DNA of 64,000 nucleotides from Hypericum androsaemum. Lineage: Eukaryota; Streptophyta; Magnoliopsida; Malpighiales; Hypericaceae. The stretch covers positions 3,658,001 to 3,722,000 of the forward strand of contig OZ023184.1 in assembly GCA_963995505.1 (NCBI GenBank), given 5' to 3'. The notes beneath the pieces are model-generated. The model was not told the origin of the DNA. It did no database searches and was given only the letters and a program-made list of their open reading frames with translations. Positions within the stretch are counted from its first letter, which is position 1; each line of letters starts with the position of its first letter. Positions 22,017-35,559 of the stretch are shown here, in pieces. A program made the position numbers and the translations under genes.

Positions 22017-25000
22017 ATGGCATCAACAAGCTCAGCACCAGTGCCAGCGGTCCCGGGAACTGTCCACGCCGAAAGGCCGGCCAAGTTCAACGGTACCGAA
22101 TTTAAGAGGTGGCAACAGAAGATGCTGTTCTACCTGAAGATGCTCAACCTGGTCCGATTCTTGAAGGAAGAGGCTCCGAAGGTGGCGGAAAATGAGGCAG
22201 ATCAACGCCCTCGATGCATGGAGTCACAGCGACTTCCTATGCCGGAACTACGTCCTGAATGGACTAGACGACACGCTCTACAATGTCTACGCGGAAGCTA
22301 AGACCGCTAAAGAGCTGTGGAGTTCACTCGAGAAGAAGTACAAAACGGAGGATGCCGGAACGAAGAAATTCATCATCGGACAATTCCTCGACTTCAAGAT
22401 GGTGGACTCCAAGAAAGTCATCGACCAAGTGCAAGAGTTGCAGCTGATCCTTCACGAGATCCAAGCCGAAGGGATGCAACTCAGCGAGTCCTTCCAAGTA
22501 GCTGCAATGATCGAGAAGCTCCCCCCGCTGTGGAAGGATTTCAAGAGCTACCTCAAGCACAAGAGGAAGGACATGGGCCTAGAAGACCTGATTGTGAGAC
22601 TTAGGATCGAGGAAGACAACCGAAAGTCCGAAGTCAAGCAAGGCAAGGCCAACTCCGAGACTACCGTGCACCTCGCCGAGGGAAAAGGTAGCAAGTAGAG
22701 GAAGAAGTCCGGGGATAAGCAGGAAAAGCAAGAGCCCAAGAAGAAAAAGAAGATTAAGGGCGACTGCTACAACTGCGGTAAACCCGGACACATGGCTAAG
22801 GATTGTCGCCAGCCGAAGAAGGACGACCAAGGAAGGGCTAACCTGGCTGAAGACTTGTCCCAGATAGATCTGTCAGCCGTGGTGTTTGAAGCCAACCTGG
22901 TGGACAATCCGAGAGAGTGGTTCGTGGACACTGGAGCTACCCGACACGTCTGCTCGGACAAGGAGATGTTCTCAAACTATATCCCGATCACCGGCCGAAA
23001 GCTGTTCATGGAAAACTCTGCAACGTCCAAGATCGTTGGTCTGGGAAAGGTGGTCCTGAAGCTGACCTCAGGAAAAGAGCTGACCCTCAAGGATGTGCTG
23101 CATGTCCCGGACATCCGCAAGAACTTAGTCTCTGGCTCACTGTTAAGCAAAGCCGGTCTTAAACTTGTATTTGAGGCTGATAAGTTTGTACTGACCAAAG
23201 CGGGTCAATTCATAGGAAAGGGTTATCTAGAAAGGGGGCTATTTAAGATGAATGTAATAACTGTACATCGCACCTTTAATGGTGAAAATAAAGTTAATGC
23301 TTCTTCTTACTTGGCCGAGTGTTCTAATTTATGGCATGGTAGATTAGGACACGTAAATCTAAACTCGCTAAGAAAGTTAGTAAGTTTAAATTTATTACCG
23401 AATCTAGAGTTCAACCCATCCGATAAATGTGAAGTATGTGTGGAGGCTAAAATGACCAAAGCACCTTTCCATTCAGTGGAAAGAAGTACTACGCCTTTAG
23501 AGTTAATTCATACGGACACTTGCGATATGAAACACGTGCAAACTAAAGGCGGGAAGAAATACTTCATCACGTTTATCGATGATTGTACGAGATACTGTTA
23601 CGTATATCTCCTAAAGGGCAAAGACGAAGCTCTTGATGCTTTTAAGAGATATAAGAATGAGGTTGAAAATCAACTCAGCGTGAAAATCAAAATGATCCGA
23701 AGTGATCGAGGGGGAGAATATGTAGCTCCGTTTGAGGAACTCTGTCAAGAACATGGCATTATTCAAAAGACGACTGCTCCATACTCATCTCAATCGAATG
23801 GCGTTGCTGAACGCAAAAATCGAACTCTTAAGGAGATGATGAACGCTATGTTGATTAGCTCGGGCTTACCCCAGAATATGTGGGGGGAAGCTGTGCTCTC
23901 AGCTAACCACATTCTAAACAAATTGTCACACAAGAAAAGGGATAAAACCCCATATGAACTATGAAAAGGAAGGAAGCCTTCCTACGGTTATCTTAAAGTG
24001 TGGGGGTGCCTAGCAAAGGTCGAAGTACCTAAGCCTAAGCAGGCGCGAATAGGACCCAAGACCATTGATTGCACCTTTATCGGATATGCGCAAAATAGTA
24101 GTGCTTATCGATTCTTGGTGCATAAATCTGAAAACCCTGAGATAAACACGGGAATGGTCATAGAATCAAGGAACGCAATATTTTTTGAAGATAGCTTTCC
24201 TAATAAGGAAAGAAAGGAAGCAAGTCCGAAGAAAAGACTACGCAAGGGTCAAATCAGAAAGATGATGAACCTAGACGTAGTAAACGGACGAAGGTAACCA
24301 AATCTTTCGGTCCGGACTATCTAACCTATGCGTTAGAAGATGAACCCAGGACAATCCAAGAGGCATTGTCCAGTCCAGATGCTCCTCTCTGGAAGGAAGC
24401 TATCAATAGTGAGATAGAATCCATTATGCAAAACCACACGTGGAAAATCGTGGATCTCCCACCGGGCTGCAAACCTTTGGGATGCAGGTGGATCCTAAAA
24501 AGGAAATACAAAGCTGATGGATCAATCGACAAGTACAAAGCTCGATTGGTAGCTAAGGGGTTCAAGCAGAAGGAGGGATATGATTTTTTTGACACGTATT
24601 CACCGGTCACAAGAATCACATCGATTAGAGTACTCATAGCTGTTGCAGCACTCTATAACCTCGAGATCCACCAAATGGATGTAAAAACAGCTTTCCTAAA
24701 TGGAGAACTGGAAGAGGAGATATACATGGAGCAACCTGAAGGGTTTGTGGCTCCCGGTCAAGAGCATAAAGTATGTCGACTAGTCAAGTCACTATACGGG
24801 CTAAAACAAGCGCCGAAACAGTGGCACGAGAAATTTGACAGAACAATGTTGTCAAATGGATTTAAGATCAATGAGTGCGATAAATGTGTTTACATTAAGG
24901 GCACACCTGAAGCTTACGTAATTGTATGTCTCTATGTAGATGACTTACTAATTATGGGAAGCAATAAAGAGGTTATTGTGAAAACTAAGAACATGGTAAA

Positions 25001-25883
25001 GAACCACTTTGACATGAAAGATATGGGTCTGGCAGATGTCATACTAGGAATAAAAATTTCTAGGAAAGCTGACGAAATTATCTTGACACAATCCCACTAC
25101 GTGGAAAGCGTGCTCAAGAAGTTTGAAGCTTTCGACAAACCTCCGGCTAAGACTCCAGTAGATTTGAATCTACACTTAGCCAAGAATCGAGGGGACCCAG
25201 TATCGCAACTGAAGTATGCACAAATTATCGGGAGCTTGATGTATTTAACAAACTGCACTCATCCCGATATTGCGTACTCAGTTAGTAAACTTAGTAGATT
25301 CACAAGTAATCCAGAGAAGGATCACTGGCTAGCTCTGGAAAGGGTTTTACGGTATTTAAAATATACCATAAGCCATGGCATACATTATGCTAAATATCCA
25401 GCTGTATTAGAAGGATACAGTGACGCAAATTGGATATCAGACACTAAGGACTCCAAATCCACGAGTGGATACGTATTCACCATAGGAGGAGGAGCTGTGT
25501 CTTGGAAGTCCTCTAAAAAAACGTGCATAGCTCGATCCACCATGGAGTCGGAGTTTATAGCACTAGACAAAGCTGGGGAAGAAGCTGAATGGCTCAGAAA
25601 TTTTCTAGAGGATATTCCGTGAGGGAGTAAACCGGTGCCTCCCGTATTGATACATTGTGATAGCATGTCTGCAATCGGGAGAGCACAAAGTACATTGTAC
25701 AACGGAAAGTCTCGACATATCCGTCGGAGACACAATACCGTTAGACAGTTGATCTCTAGTGGGGTGATCACCGTTAATTATGTAAAGTCCAAGGACAACT
25801 TAGCTGATCCTTTTACGAAAGGAATCAATAGAGATCAAATGTACAGCGCAGTAAGGGGAATGGGATTAAAATCTACACACTAA
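22017..25883 (+). pseudogene. Copia 1 gag-pol polyprotein, broken
   Basis: Domains in order: gag starting MASTSSAP (ATG 22017), with a frameshift near 22195. Zinc knuckle [14 protein letters not shown] (22765-22806) after an in-frame TAG at 22696. Protease DTGATRH (about 22927). Pre-integrase WHGRLGHVN...CEVC (about 23330-23450). Integrase core with HTDTCD and SDRGGEY. TGA at 23962, replacing a Trp codon. A second frameshift between about 24240 and 24300. Reverse transcriptase with YVDDLL (24933-24950). RNase H with YSDANW and ARSTMESEF, interrupted by TGA at 25620 and ending at 25883. The order PR-INT-RT-RH is that of Copia (Ty1). It cannot make a full polyprotein, so any mobility would have needed enzymes from another copy. 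Confidence 0.93.
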
Positions 25884-26427
25884 AGAACGTCCATAGCGGT
25901 AAATCAACCATGATGAGTGAAGATCCCACAAACTTGGTTCAATGAGAAAACTAAGTTATGGAGGGTTCAGTTTAATCACCTGGAACCTATCTCATTCTCA
26001 GAAGCTGCCCAGGTGTTAGCCTGCAGCGGTGTGGTAAGGTTAAGTATTACGCTTTTAATAATTCCTATACCTTGATTAAGGTGGAGTATGGCAGAATACT
26101 CCTGATAGGAGATCACCTATGTAAGTGTGAAGTGAGGCCGCTTCAAATGGGAAAAACACTTATGAATCCAAGATACGGTCCATGGCCGAAATGGACACAA
26201 CGTGAGAACCTAAATATACTAGGGTTATTATTGTGTAAATGTTGTTGTCTTGGTTTACACCAAAAGCTGACGGTTCAAAACATCGCGTTCACCGAGCAGC
26301 GAGTAAATCTGATAACATATTACTAGAGAAGATTCAAAGCCGCAAGCTACCTATCTCGATGCAATAATAACACGTCAGAACTTTCGATTAGAGTATGCAT
26401 GCATTAATCATCATTCATGTGGGGGAT

Positions 26428-26624
26428 TGTTGGGGTTTGAATGGAAAATTCAATGCAAGCCCAATAAAGGAAAGGCCCAAAGAAAAGGCCCAAAAGGGAG
26501 ATGGAAGGTTGCAATCCCACATTGAATAGAGCAAGGAGGATTTCCTTGTTTATAACGAATTCCCCTCCTTGACTCTCAACTTGATTGACTTCCTAAAAGG
26601 CTGACCCACCTCTAGCTGCCTGCA

Positions 26625-26660
<36 letters not shown>

Positions 26661-27385
26661 CGCTCGCGTACGCGCACGTGCGTGTGCGCATGGCGCATTA
26701 GACGCAGGTCGCAATGGGCGCTTTGTGGCGCACTTGGCACTTCGCACGTGCACATCATCGCGAGGAGCTGGAGGAGCCTTAAGTATTTTGCCTGGGTTCG
26801 GAGGCAGCTGCGCAGCTACCGAAGCGACGAGGAGCTGCGAGCACCTTCAGGTTGGCCGCCGAAGAGGCACGAAGGAGTGGAAAGTCCAGGAGGCTTCCAG
26901 AAGGCCGAAGGGCTGCGAGATCCATCACCGAAGGACTACGAGCGCAGCCTGGCACGCCTGGAAGGATCCAGAAGCCACCGAAGGGCCACGAGCGCAGCCA
27001 GTCAGCCTGTTGGCCGAGCGGACGCGTTCCTTCGGGGTGGCTGCCTCCCTGCCTCCTCCAGCCTATAAATAGGCCCGCCCCCCTGCCAGAATTCTCATCC
27101 CAGCAGCAATTGTATTTCCGAGCTTTGTTGTCTTCTTCTTTCCCCCGTTCTTCACTTAGAAAAGAGTCCAAAAGTTCTGGGTATATAAGGGTTCGCCCGA
27201 AAGTTTCGAGATACGTGTGCAACGGTCTTGGAAACGCCCTAAACAGTCGTTGTATCTTGGGGACGATTGCCGAAGCCCGTACCGCACTGAAATATACGGG
27301 GCAATCTCGTCTTACGGAGAAAGTGTCCAACACTTGCCTCGACTGAAGTAGATCCTAATCAAGTACACCACTCCGACAAACAACA
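26428..27385 (+). repeat. 3' LTR of Copia 1
   Basis: The LTR starts TGTTGGGGTTTG after a purine-rich tract (catgtgggggat) and ends CAAACAACA, 958 bp. It includes a hexamer run (cacgag)n at 26624-26660, a GC-rich middle shared in part with the Copia 2 LTRs, and a TATA box at 27063-27070. Several GC-rich open frames across 26682-27346 are artefacts of composition. Confidence 0.9.
27063..27070 (+). promoter_or_regulatory. TATA box in the Copia 1 LTR
   Basis: The sequence ctataaataggcc sits about 320 bp before the LTR end, a normal place for the U3/R boundary. In the left end of this element the U3 part is missing, so the element would have no promoter of its own upstream of gag. Confidence 0.6.
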
Positions 27386-27390
27386 TGATT

Positions 27391-28072
27391 AAGTTAGAAT
27401 TATTCTTGGTTTGTAATCACCTAGTGATTTTGTTATTGACCAACACTTGGGTGACACATGCATCGAATTGTTATTCCATGGTCTAATCAATTAAAAACGA
27501 GGGGTTTTATTTTCTTTAAAACGGGCAACTACTAATACAATCCCCATCGTTTTTAGAAACCCATATCACGTGGAAACATGTCACGTTGAAGAGAGAACAA
27601 AACTTGTACGCCTTGTACCTCATCTCCTTTTCAAGGAGCTGGGAGATTAAGCATTTACGGAACTGGAAAATTGTCCAAAATACTGAAAAGGAAACGGTAG
27701 AAAGGACTCTTTGGCATTTGCATTCTTTCTTTTTTCAAGTGCTTTTGCGCTATACTGTGTTTTTTAGTCTATGGTTTGGGATTTGAATTCTCTTATAGCA
27801 CGATCTCTAATCTTCACTCAATTTTTTATCGCTTGAACTAAAGAATACAGAACGACCAAAGTTTAGGGAATGGCAAATACCATGTTTGAAACAGATAATA
27901 TATATATAAGAAAGAGAAAAGTATATAAGAATAAGGATCAAAGTTCACCTAGTACGTCCATGTAAATAAGTTAGGTCTCGGTATTGTTTTTAAAGGTTAA
28001 TATACTAGGTCTCTGTATTAGAGTGTAGAATTGTGCTAACGCAATGTAAATATTTGGGCACTCTTTTCCTTG
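27391..28072. other. Intergenic DNA left of the inversion breakpoint
   Basis: No gene recognised; a 66-codon frame at 27586-27786 has no features. Short near-repeats of ggtctcggtatt/ggtctctgtatt occur at 27973-28020, close to the breakpoint. Confidence 0.4.
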
Positions 28073-31000
28073 CACCCAAACAGAATCAAACCCCTTTGGT
28101 GAAGTCGGGAGACCCACTAACAAATCCATAGTGATTCGTTCCCATTTCCACTCTGGAATATCCAATGGTTGTAACAAACCAGAAGGTCTTTGGTGTTCCG
28201 CTTTCACCTGTTGACATGTTAAACACCTAGCAACAAAATCACCAATGTCTTTTTTCATGCCATTCCACCAATAATGATTCTTTACATCATGGTACATCTT
28301 TGTCGAACCTGGATGCATACTGTACATGGCCTTGTGTGCTTGAGCCATAATATCTCCCCTCACATCTCCTACATTAGGCACAACCAGTCGAGTACCGTAA
28401 TGTAGAACACCATTAGCACTAAGATGAAATTTTGGCAATGCTCCTTCCTCAACTTTTCTAATTATTTCCACTAACTCAGGATCCTCTCGTTGTAGTTCCA
28501 CAACTCGACTACGAATAGTTGGTTGCATATGTATCTCACCCAACATCACAGGTTCAGTTCCATTTAGAACTGTTGTCAACTCCAATCCTTGGTCGACTAG
28601 CTCGTGTAGGCTTGTAATCAAAGGTTGTCGAATCAATGATATATGTGCCAAACTACCAGCTGACTTTCGGCTCAAGGCATCTGCAACCACGTTATCTTTT
28701 CCTGGATGATAGCTAATAGTACAATCATAGTCTTTCAGAAGCTCCAACCATCTCCTTTGTCTCATATTTAGATCTCTTTGATCAAAAATATACTTTAAGC
28801 TCTTATGGTCAGTAAATATTTCAAATTTCTCACCATATAGATAATGCCTCCATATCTTGAGTGCAAACACCACTGCTGCCATTTCCAAATCGTGCACTGG
28901 GTAGTTGTGCTCATGTTTCTTCAACTGTCTAGAGGCATAAGCTATCACATTTTTTTCCTGCATCAAAACACATCCCAAACCAATCCTGGAAGCATCACAG
29001 TACACTGAATATTTCCCGAATGCAGATGGTAAAGCTAAAACTGGAGCATTAGTTAACAAATATTTCAACTCTTGAAAACTTCTCTCATAGTCTTTTGTCC
29101 ACACATACTTTACATTCTTCTGTGTCAATCGGGTGAGTGGAGCAGCCAAAGTAGAAAACCCTTTTACAAATCGTCTGTAATATCCAGCCAAACCAAGGAA
29201 ACTACGTACCTCAGTAACATTGGTGGGAGTTGGCCAATTCACCACCGTTTCTACCTTCATTGGATCAACTGACACTCCATCCTTGGAAATAACATGTCCT
29301 AGGAATGCCACACTTTGTAGCCAAAACTCACACTTAGAAAACTTCGCATACAACTGATTATCAAGCAAAGTCTTCAAAACTAACCGAAGATGTCCTTCAT
29401 GCTCTTCTTTAGTACGTGAGTAAACCAATATGTCATCAATGAAGACAACTACAAATTGATCCAAGAATGGCTTAAACACCCGATTCATCAAACCCATAAA
29501 GTATGCAGGTGCATTAGTGAGACCAAATGGCATAACCAAGAACTCATAGTGTCCATATCGAGTTCTGAAAGCTGTCTTAGCCACATCTTCCTTTCGAATC
29601 CTTAACTGATGATATCCTGACCTTAAGTCAATCTTTGAGAACCACTTGGCATCCTTTAGTTGATCAAATAAATCATCAATACGTGGAAGAGGATATTGGT
29701 TGCGAATAGTCATCTTATTAAGCTTACGGTAATCAATGCACAATCTCAAACTTCCATCCTTCTTCCTAACAAATAACACTGGGGCACCCCACGGTGAAAC
29801 GCTAGGCCGAATATATCCTTTATCCAACAGATCTTGCAACTGAATCTTCAGCTCTTTTAGCTCAGCAGGTGCCATGCGATATGGTGGTATAGAGATTGGT
29901 TCTGTCCCTAGCATCAACTCAATACAAAACTCGATTTCCCTCTCAGGAGGTAAACCTGGTAATTCATCTGGAAAAACATCTGGAAACTCCTTCACAACAG
30001 GAATCTTATTGATAGTTATCTTTTCTGCATCTGTATCAACTTCTTTAACCATAGCCAAATAACTTACACAACCCCTTTTCAACAGTCTGCAAGCCTTCAA
30101 ACATGAAATAAGCCTAGCTGGAATGGTCATCCTATCACCCCGGAACATAAATTCTTGCTCATCATTAGGCCTGAAGTTCACAATCTTATTGAAACAATCT
30201 ACTGTTGCATGATATGAGGATAACCAATCCATACCCAAAATCACATCAAAATCCTCCATCTCCAGCACATATAAATCAGCAACCATATTATGTTCATTCA
30301 CAATAATCACACACGATTTAAGAACTAAATGCACATGCATGATATGACCTGAAGGAGTACAAACATCTAGTGACTCCTCTAAGAACTCAGGTTGACCATC
30401 AAAAGACTTAGCAAACTGGGGTGCCACGAATGAATGTGTCGACCCCGAATCAAACAACACTCGAGCATTTGATAAGCCTATAGGGAGTATACCTGAAACC
30501 ACAGTATTAGATGCAGCAGCATCTTTCTTCGTCAAAGTGTATACTCGAGCAGGACCACCTCCACCATATTCTGTAGGCTCCTTTCCTTTAGAAGCTGAAT
30601 TCTCCCCCTCAAAGCTCTGGCCCACTAAACTCCTATTTTGTCCTTGAAGTCGGGGAAATCTATAACCATGAGGTGCAGTAGACAAACTAGCAACCTGGAT
30701 ATGTTGCCTTGCTTTAGCCTCAGGACAATCTTTGACATGATGTCCATATTTGCCACATCCAAAGCAAGCTCCTGTCTGTCTATAACATGATCTTCCATGA
30801 TGTTGTTTTCCACAACTTGGACAACTCACTGAGCTACTAGATTGATCCCGACCACCATATTGGTTGCGAACACCTTTTCCTCTCCCAAATCTACCAAATG
30901 ATCCTCCACCTTTTGACACGGTAGGCTGAATATTTATCCTTTCCTGTTGTTGCCCAAAGCTTTGGTTAGAACTAGGTTGTGGTTGTCTTTCAAATCTCTG

Positions 31001-31810
31001 AACTTTCGCTTGTCTTTGGATCATTTGTTGCTCAATATCACGCATCTCTAGTGTCGTTGCACAATCCACTGCAGCTGCATAGGACTGAAATCCACGAGGA
31101 TACATAACCTTGAACATAGCATCATCAAGTCCCCGGATGAACCTCTTTACCTTCTTCTCCTCATCAGGAATCAAATGCTTTGCATAGCGGGAAAGATAAC
31201 AAAACTTCTGATCATACTCAGTAACTGTCATCTCTGGTGTCTTCACCAACCGCTCAAACTCGAAAGCACGGGCATCCCTCAAACTCTCAGGCAAGAAGTG
31301 ATCCAACAAAGCTTTACTAAATCTCTTCCAAGTCCATCCACGTGATCCAACAGTTTGAAACCACACCCCAGCCTCTCCCGTCAATTTAAATGCAGCTAAC
31401 TCTACCATCCTCTTTCCTTCACATTTCAAAATCTTCCACCTCTTCTCCATTTCATCAATAAATACATGAGGATCATCACGCACACCTGAAAATGTAGGTG
31501 GCTCCAACTTAAGGAACTCTCCCAATGAGTCATCTTTAGAAACCATAGCAGCTTTTCGATCCACCTGACTTTGTTGAGCAGCAATAAATTTCTCCATTGC
31601 TATCAATACTCTGTCCACAGCATCACCACCACGTCTTTCAGCCTCAGAAGTACTATCAACTGGTGGGTCTGTCTCAAATATCGTGGCATTGGCAGTAGTT
31701 ATATTCTCTGCTGGTAGTGCGGGCTCAGGTAGTATATCTTCTATGGGTCCCTCCGAGCTCTCACATCGCTCCCTCATAGTAGTTTCAGCACCACTGTGTG
31801 TAACAGGCAT
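28073..31810 (-). pseudogene. Gypsy gag-pol, uninterrupted but cut off inside the integrase
   Basis: From ATG 31810 the frame is open for 1,279 codons to 27971; the last ~34 codons after SVWV are flanking DNA beyond the inversion break. Order: retrotransposon gag (~100-260), zinc knuckle [14 protein letters not shown] (~347-360), aspartic protease [10 protein letters not shown] (~452), reverse transcriptase with FIDDILVYS (~789), RNase H with [11 protein letters not shown], integrase zinc finger [10 protein letters not shown]...CLTCQQVK (~1160-1200) and the first part of the integrase core. There are no stops or frameshifts, so this was an intact, fairly young element before the inversion removed the rest of its integrase. 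Confidence 0.93.
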
Positions 31811-31954
31811 ATCTCCCCCTATAAAAGCAAGTCACGATTTAAAAAGACCAAAGGACAAGCTTATACAAAGGAGGACAAGAGTATGAGAGATCCTAAGCTC
31901 CGTAAGGTTCCTAAAGTACTCATTCAGACAACACATAAGGCAAAATAACCTAGG

Positions 31955-31966
31955 CTCTGATACCAA
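31955..31966 (-). promoter_or_regulatory. Primer-binding site of the Gypsy element (tRNA-iMet type)
   Basis: On the minus strand the sequence tggtatcagagc follows the 5' LTR by three bases. This is the standard complement of the initiator tRNA-Met 3' end and fixes the LTR boundary and orientation. Confidence 0.92.
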
Positions 31967-31969
31967 GTC

Positions 31970-34280
31970 TGTCACGACCCAACTTAAGGTCGGTGACCGG
32001 CGCTAGACCTCACAAAAATACAAACAACAAAATATAGATCTAGCCAGCCTCAAAATATAACATAAAGTTAATCAACCTATTGAAACCAACACAAAGTTAA
32101 GTCATATAAACATGCCCCTCAAAGGATAAGATATACAAAGATGATATAAGAACCATCACCAAAAATCTAAACAAGTTCCCTGATGATACATGATCAAAAC
32201 AAACATAGACCAGGATCTAGTATCTAAAAACCACTACGGAGCATCTACACGGGTGTACAAAAGTCAGCATATTCCGGAGACCTCAAAGAGTAGCCCTGGA
32301 AGGAAAGAGATGCGCATGCACCACGGACTCCGGAACCCAAGACAAACTAGGATAGCTCGGAACCTGAGATGGATTAGTAAGGGGTAAGTGTTTTGAAACA
32401 CTTAGTCAGAAGATAGAACATAACATATTGATTGAGTCAGATACAAGTGGGTGAAACAGAGCTCAACTATGTTCAACATCAGATAAGACCACAAAAATGC
32501 ATGCTAACCATATGATCACACACATAAAAATAGTCAACAAACGGTGAGCTATAGACAGATTTAGTCGGGCCACTTCCTCTCCAGCGCAGGGATATCAACA
32601 TGGCCATCAAAATCTCCTTTCCATAATCATATTCTAAGTTTATAGTAGTAACTAGGATATCCCCAGTCTATGTGCACATAGGCTAACATCCCCGGTTAGC
32701 ACGAAAAACCTGTCCATTTCTCACCAAAAATAACACAACATATTCATCACACAATCAAAGGTCCAAGACCACATCCAATACATATGGACATGTAACAACC
32801 TCACAAATTGGCCCCAAGCTAGCAACACATACACTCTAGCCGGCCACACACACATATACCACATATGTCACCAACCAATCCAAACATGATCAAACATGTC
32901 ACTTAAGCATATGACAACTTTATGAACAAACTCCATATGTATGAGACGCACATAATCAAGGTCTGAAACATGCACATGCACCAAACAAAATCAATCTATC
33001 ATGTTCTATCCGCTTACACAAACGAGTATTCCTCAATGGTGCTGATTTTCGAGTCTTATCCTCCCTTCACCTTAACCTTCAACCGATCTTCCAAGTTGTG
33101 AAGAAGCCTTATATGCTCTGTACAATAATTTCCAACATAAAATGAGGTCAATTCCTCACTTCCCCCACCAAGTTACACACCAAACACGCAATAAGCTCAA
33201 CCGCTTCTAACTTCGGTAGATACCACATAAAACTCGATCTATTTATCCATTGTACTCAAACTCCCCTGTAGTTCTTGATAACTTAGAGTTCAAAAATCAA
33301 CATAGAATTCTAAAGAATCAACTTACCCAACGTTTACTCTTGGTCCCCCTTCAATACCGAACCCAAACTATCAACCTGACTTTTGGTAGAGCTTTTAAGA
33401 CAAACCCTTCATCCAAATAGGGCGTGGGATATGGCGTTAGAAAGCTACTCAAGTCTTCTACAATCTGTAAGAAGGAACTAAAGTCCAATTCGGAGTCTAA
33501 GTATGCTTACCAAGTACTTATTCTGACACACGCTCGATTGAGAATTACAGTAATCAGTCTGTAGTTCAGAACTGATTTTCTGATGATTCTTTGATCCAAA
33601 TAGAACATATAATATATCGTTAGAAAGATATTTGAGTCCTCTACAACTTTCATGAAGATATAAAATTCCGAATCTGAGTAAAAGATAGCTTACCAAGCTG
33701 TTCTTTCTTCCCCTGTTCCTTTCTCTTTCTTCTTGCTCTCTCTCTCCTCTTTCTCTTCTATTTCGGGTTTGAGACCTTTTTGCCTTTTGTTTCTACCTTT
33801 TTCTAGATATTTCCATATCTTATAAGCTCCTTCAATAGATAAGCATCCCTCCATAAAGGCCCTTGTGTCAATTTGTAATGAAGACAAGTGTTAGTTTGTG
33901 ATTGGTTCCACTTTCCATGTGGCCCAATCAGAATTCAGCCATTTGAATCCCATTTTTCACTAACTTCCGTTACTTTTTGGAAAATATTATCAACAGATAA
34001 ATTATAGCCTCATGTGTATAGTTTTCAGATCATATTCCTTTGTAGTAATCGGAGCAAAATTGAGAAAGATATGCTCATTTAACTGAACAAAGGTCATTCT
34101 GTCCAAAATTGTCCAACCAAATTCATCAAACTTGGAAACAATTTGACTAGACTTTGTTATAGTTGAACTAGAATCCTAATGAGACTAAATGATATCTAGA
34201 AACACCTCCAAAATCATATCACATAACGATAGCACAGTAGAATACCCTTTATTCCATCCGATCATTTTCAATATATCACA
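31970..34280 (-). repeat. 5' LTR of the Gypsy element
   Basis: On the minus strand it starts TGTGATATATTG and ends GTCGTGACA, 2,311 bp. It matches 48725-51037 in opposite orientation with only scattered differences. Small frames inside it (for example 33478-33887) are not genes. Confidence 0.93.
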
Positions 34281-35559
34281 GCAACAAACCCTTCAGGTTG
34301 TTTCATATATATCTCCTCTTCCAGTTCTCCATTTAGAAAAGCTATTTTTACATCCATCTGATGTATCTCAAGGTTATAGAGTGCTGCAACAGCTATGAGT
34401 ACTCTAATAGATGTGATTCTTGTAACCGGCGAATACGTATCAAAGAAATCATATCCTTCCTTCTGTTTGAATCCTTTAGCTAACAACCAAGCTTTGTACT
34501 TATCGATTGATCCATCAGCTTTGTATTTCTTTTTAAGGATCTACTTACAACCTAAAGGTTTGCAACCTGGTAGGAGATCTACGATTTCTCACGTGTAGTT
34601 TTACATGATAGACTCTATCTCACTGTTGATAGCTTCTTTCCAGAGAGGAGCATCTGGACTAGACAACGCTTCTTGGATTGTCCTAGGTTCATTTTCTAAC
34701 ACGTATGTCAGAAAATCTAGACCAAAAGACTTGGCCGTTCTAGCTCTTTTGCTACGTGTAGGTTCCTCAACCTGATGAGAACCTTGAGTAGCTCCATGAG
34801 CTCTTTTATTAGAGCTTGGGTCTTTCCTCTCCTTGTTTGGAAAGATATTATCAAAGAATGTTGCATTCCTTGATTCCATGATCATTTCCTCATTGATTTC
34901 AGGATTTTCAGACTTGTGCACTAGAAATCGGTATGCGCTATTGTTGTAGGCATATCCGATAAAGATACAGTCAATAGTCTTGGGTCCTATTCTCACCCTT
35001 TTAGGTGGAGGTATTTCTACCTTAGCTAGGCACCCTCATACTTTAAGGTAACCGTAGGAAGGCTTTCTCCCTTTCCATAATTCATATGGAGTTTTTTCCC
35101 TTTTCTTGTGTGGCAGTTTATTTAGAATGTGATTAGCTGAGAGTACAGCTTTTTCTCACATGTTCTGGGGTAAACCTGAGCTAATCAACATAGCATTCAT
35201 CATCTTCTTGAGAGTTCGATTCTTACGTTCAGCTACGCCATTTGATTGAGGTGAGTATGGTACAGTCGTCTGATGAATAATGCCATTTTGTTGTCAGAAT
35301 TTCTCAAACGGAGCTACATATTCTCCCCCTCTATCACTTCGAATCATCTTGATTTTAGTGCTAAGTTGATTTTCAACCTCATTCTTATAACTCTTAAAAG
35401 CTTCTAGAGCTTCGTCTTTTCTTTTCAAGAGATGTACATAGCAGTACCTTGTGCAATCATCAATAAATTTGATGAAATACTTTTTTCCACCTCTCATATC
35501 GCAGATGTCGGTATAAATTAACTCTAAAGGTGTAGTACTTCTTTTCACTGAATGAAAAA

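Larger units (their letters stand above)
21875..27385 (+). mobile_element. Copia 1: LTR retrotransposon whose 5' LTR is replaced by a U5 palindrome
   Basis: A TGATT TSD flanks the element (21870-21874 and 27386-27390). The right end is a full LTR (26428-27385), and gag-pol lies between. The left end is only a 114-bp palindrome built from the LTR's U5 terminus, so no U3 or R is present on this side. The coding region resembles TNT1-94-type Copia elements but carries two frameshifts and three in-frame stops. No tRNA-iMet primer binding site follows the U5 copy. Confidence 0.88.
28073..34280 (-). mobile_element. Gypsy element, 5' part (5' LTR to integrase), on the minus strand
   Basis: It reads leftward from the LTR (34280-31970) through gag-pol to the break in the integrase at 28073. 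The partner part is 47719-51037. Together they make about 9.5 kb with 2.3-kb LTRs. With the C-terminal motif seen in the partner, this suggests the Tekay/Del chromovirus lineage (inference). The element had inserted into the Copia 2 RT; its TSD copy is gcaac at 34281-34285. Confidence 0.9.

Noticed and set aside
26682..27346. Overlapping GC-rich open frames of 115-184 codons on both strands
   Set aside because: They lie wholly inside the Copia 1 LTR, overlap each other and follow from its base composition; the same holds for 38746-39087 and 53364-53761 in the Copia 2 LTRs.
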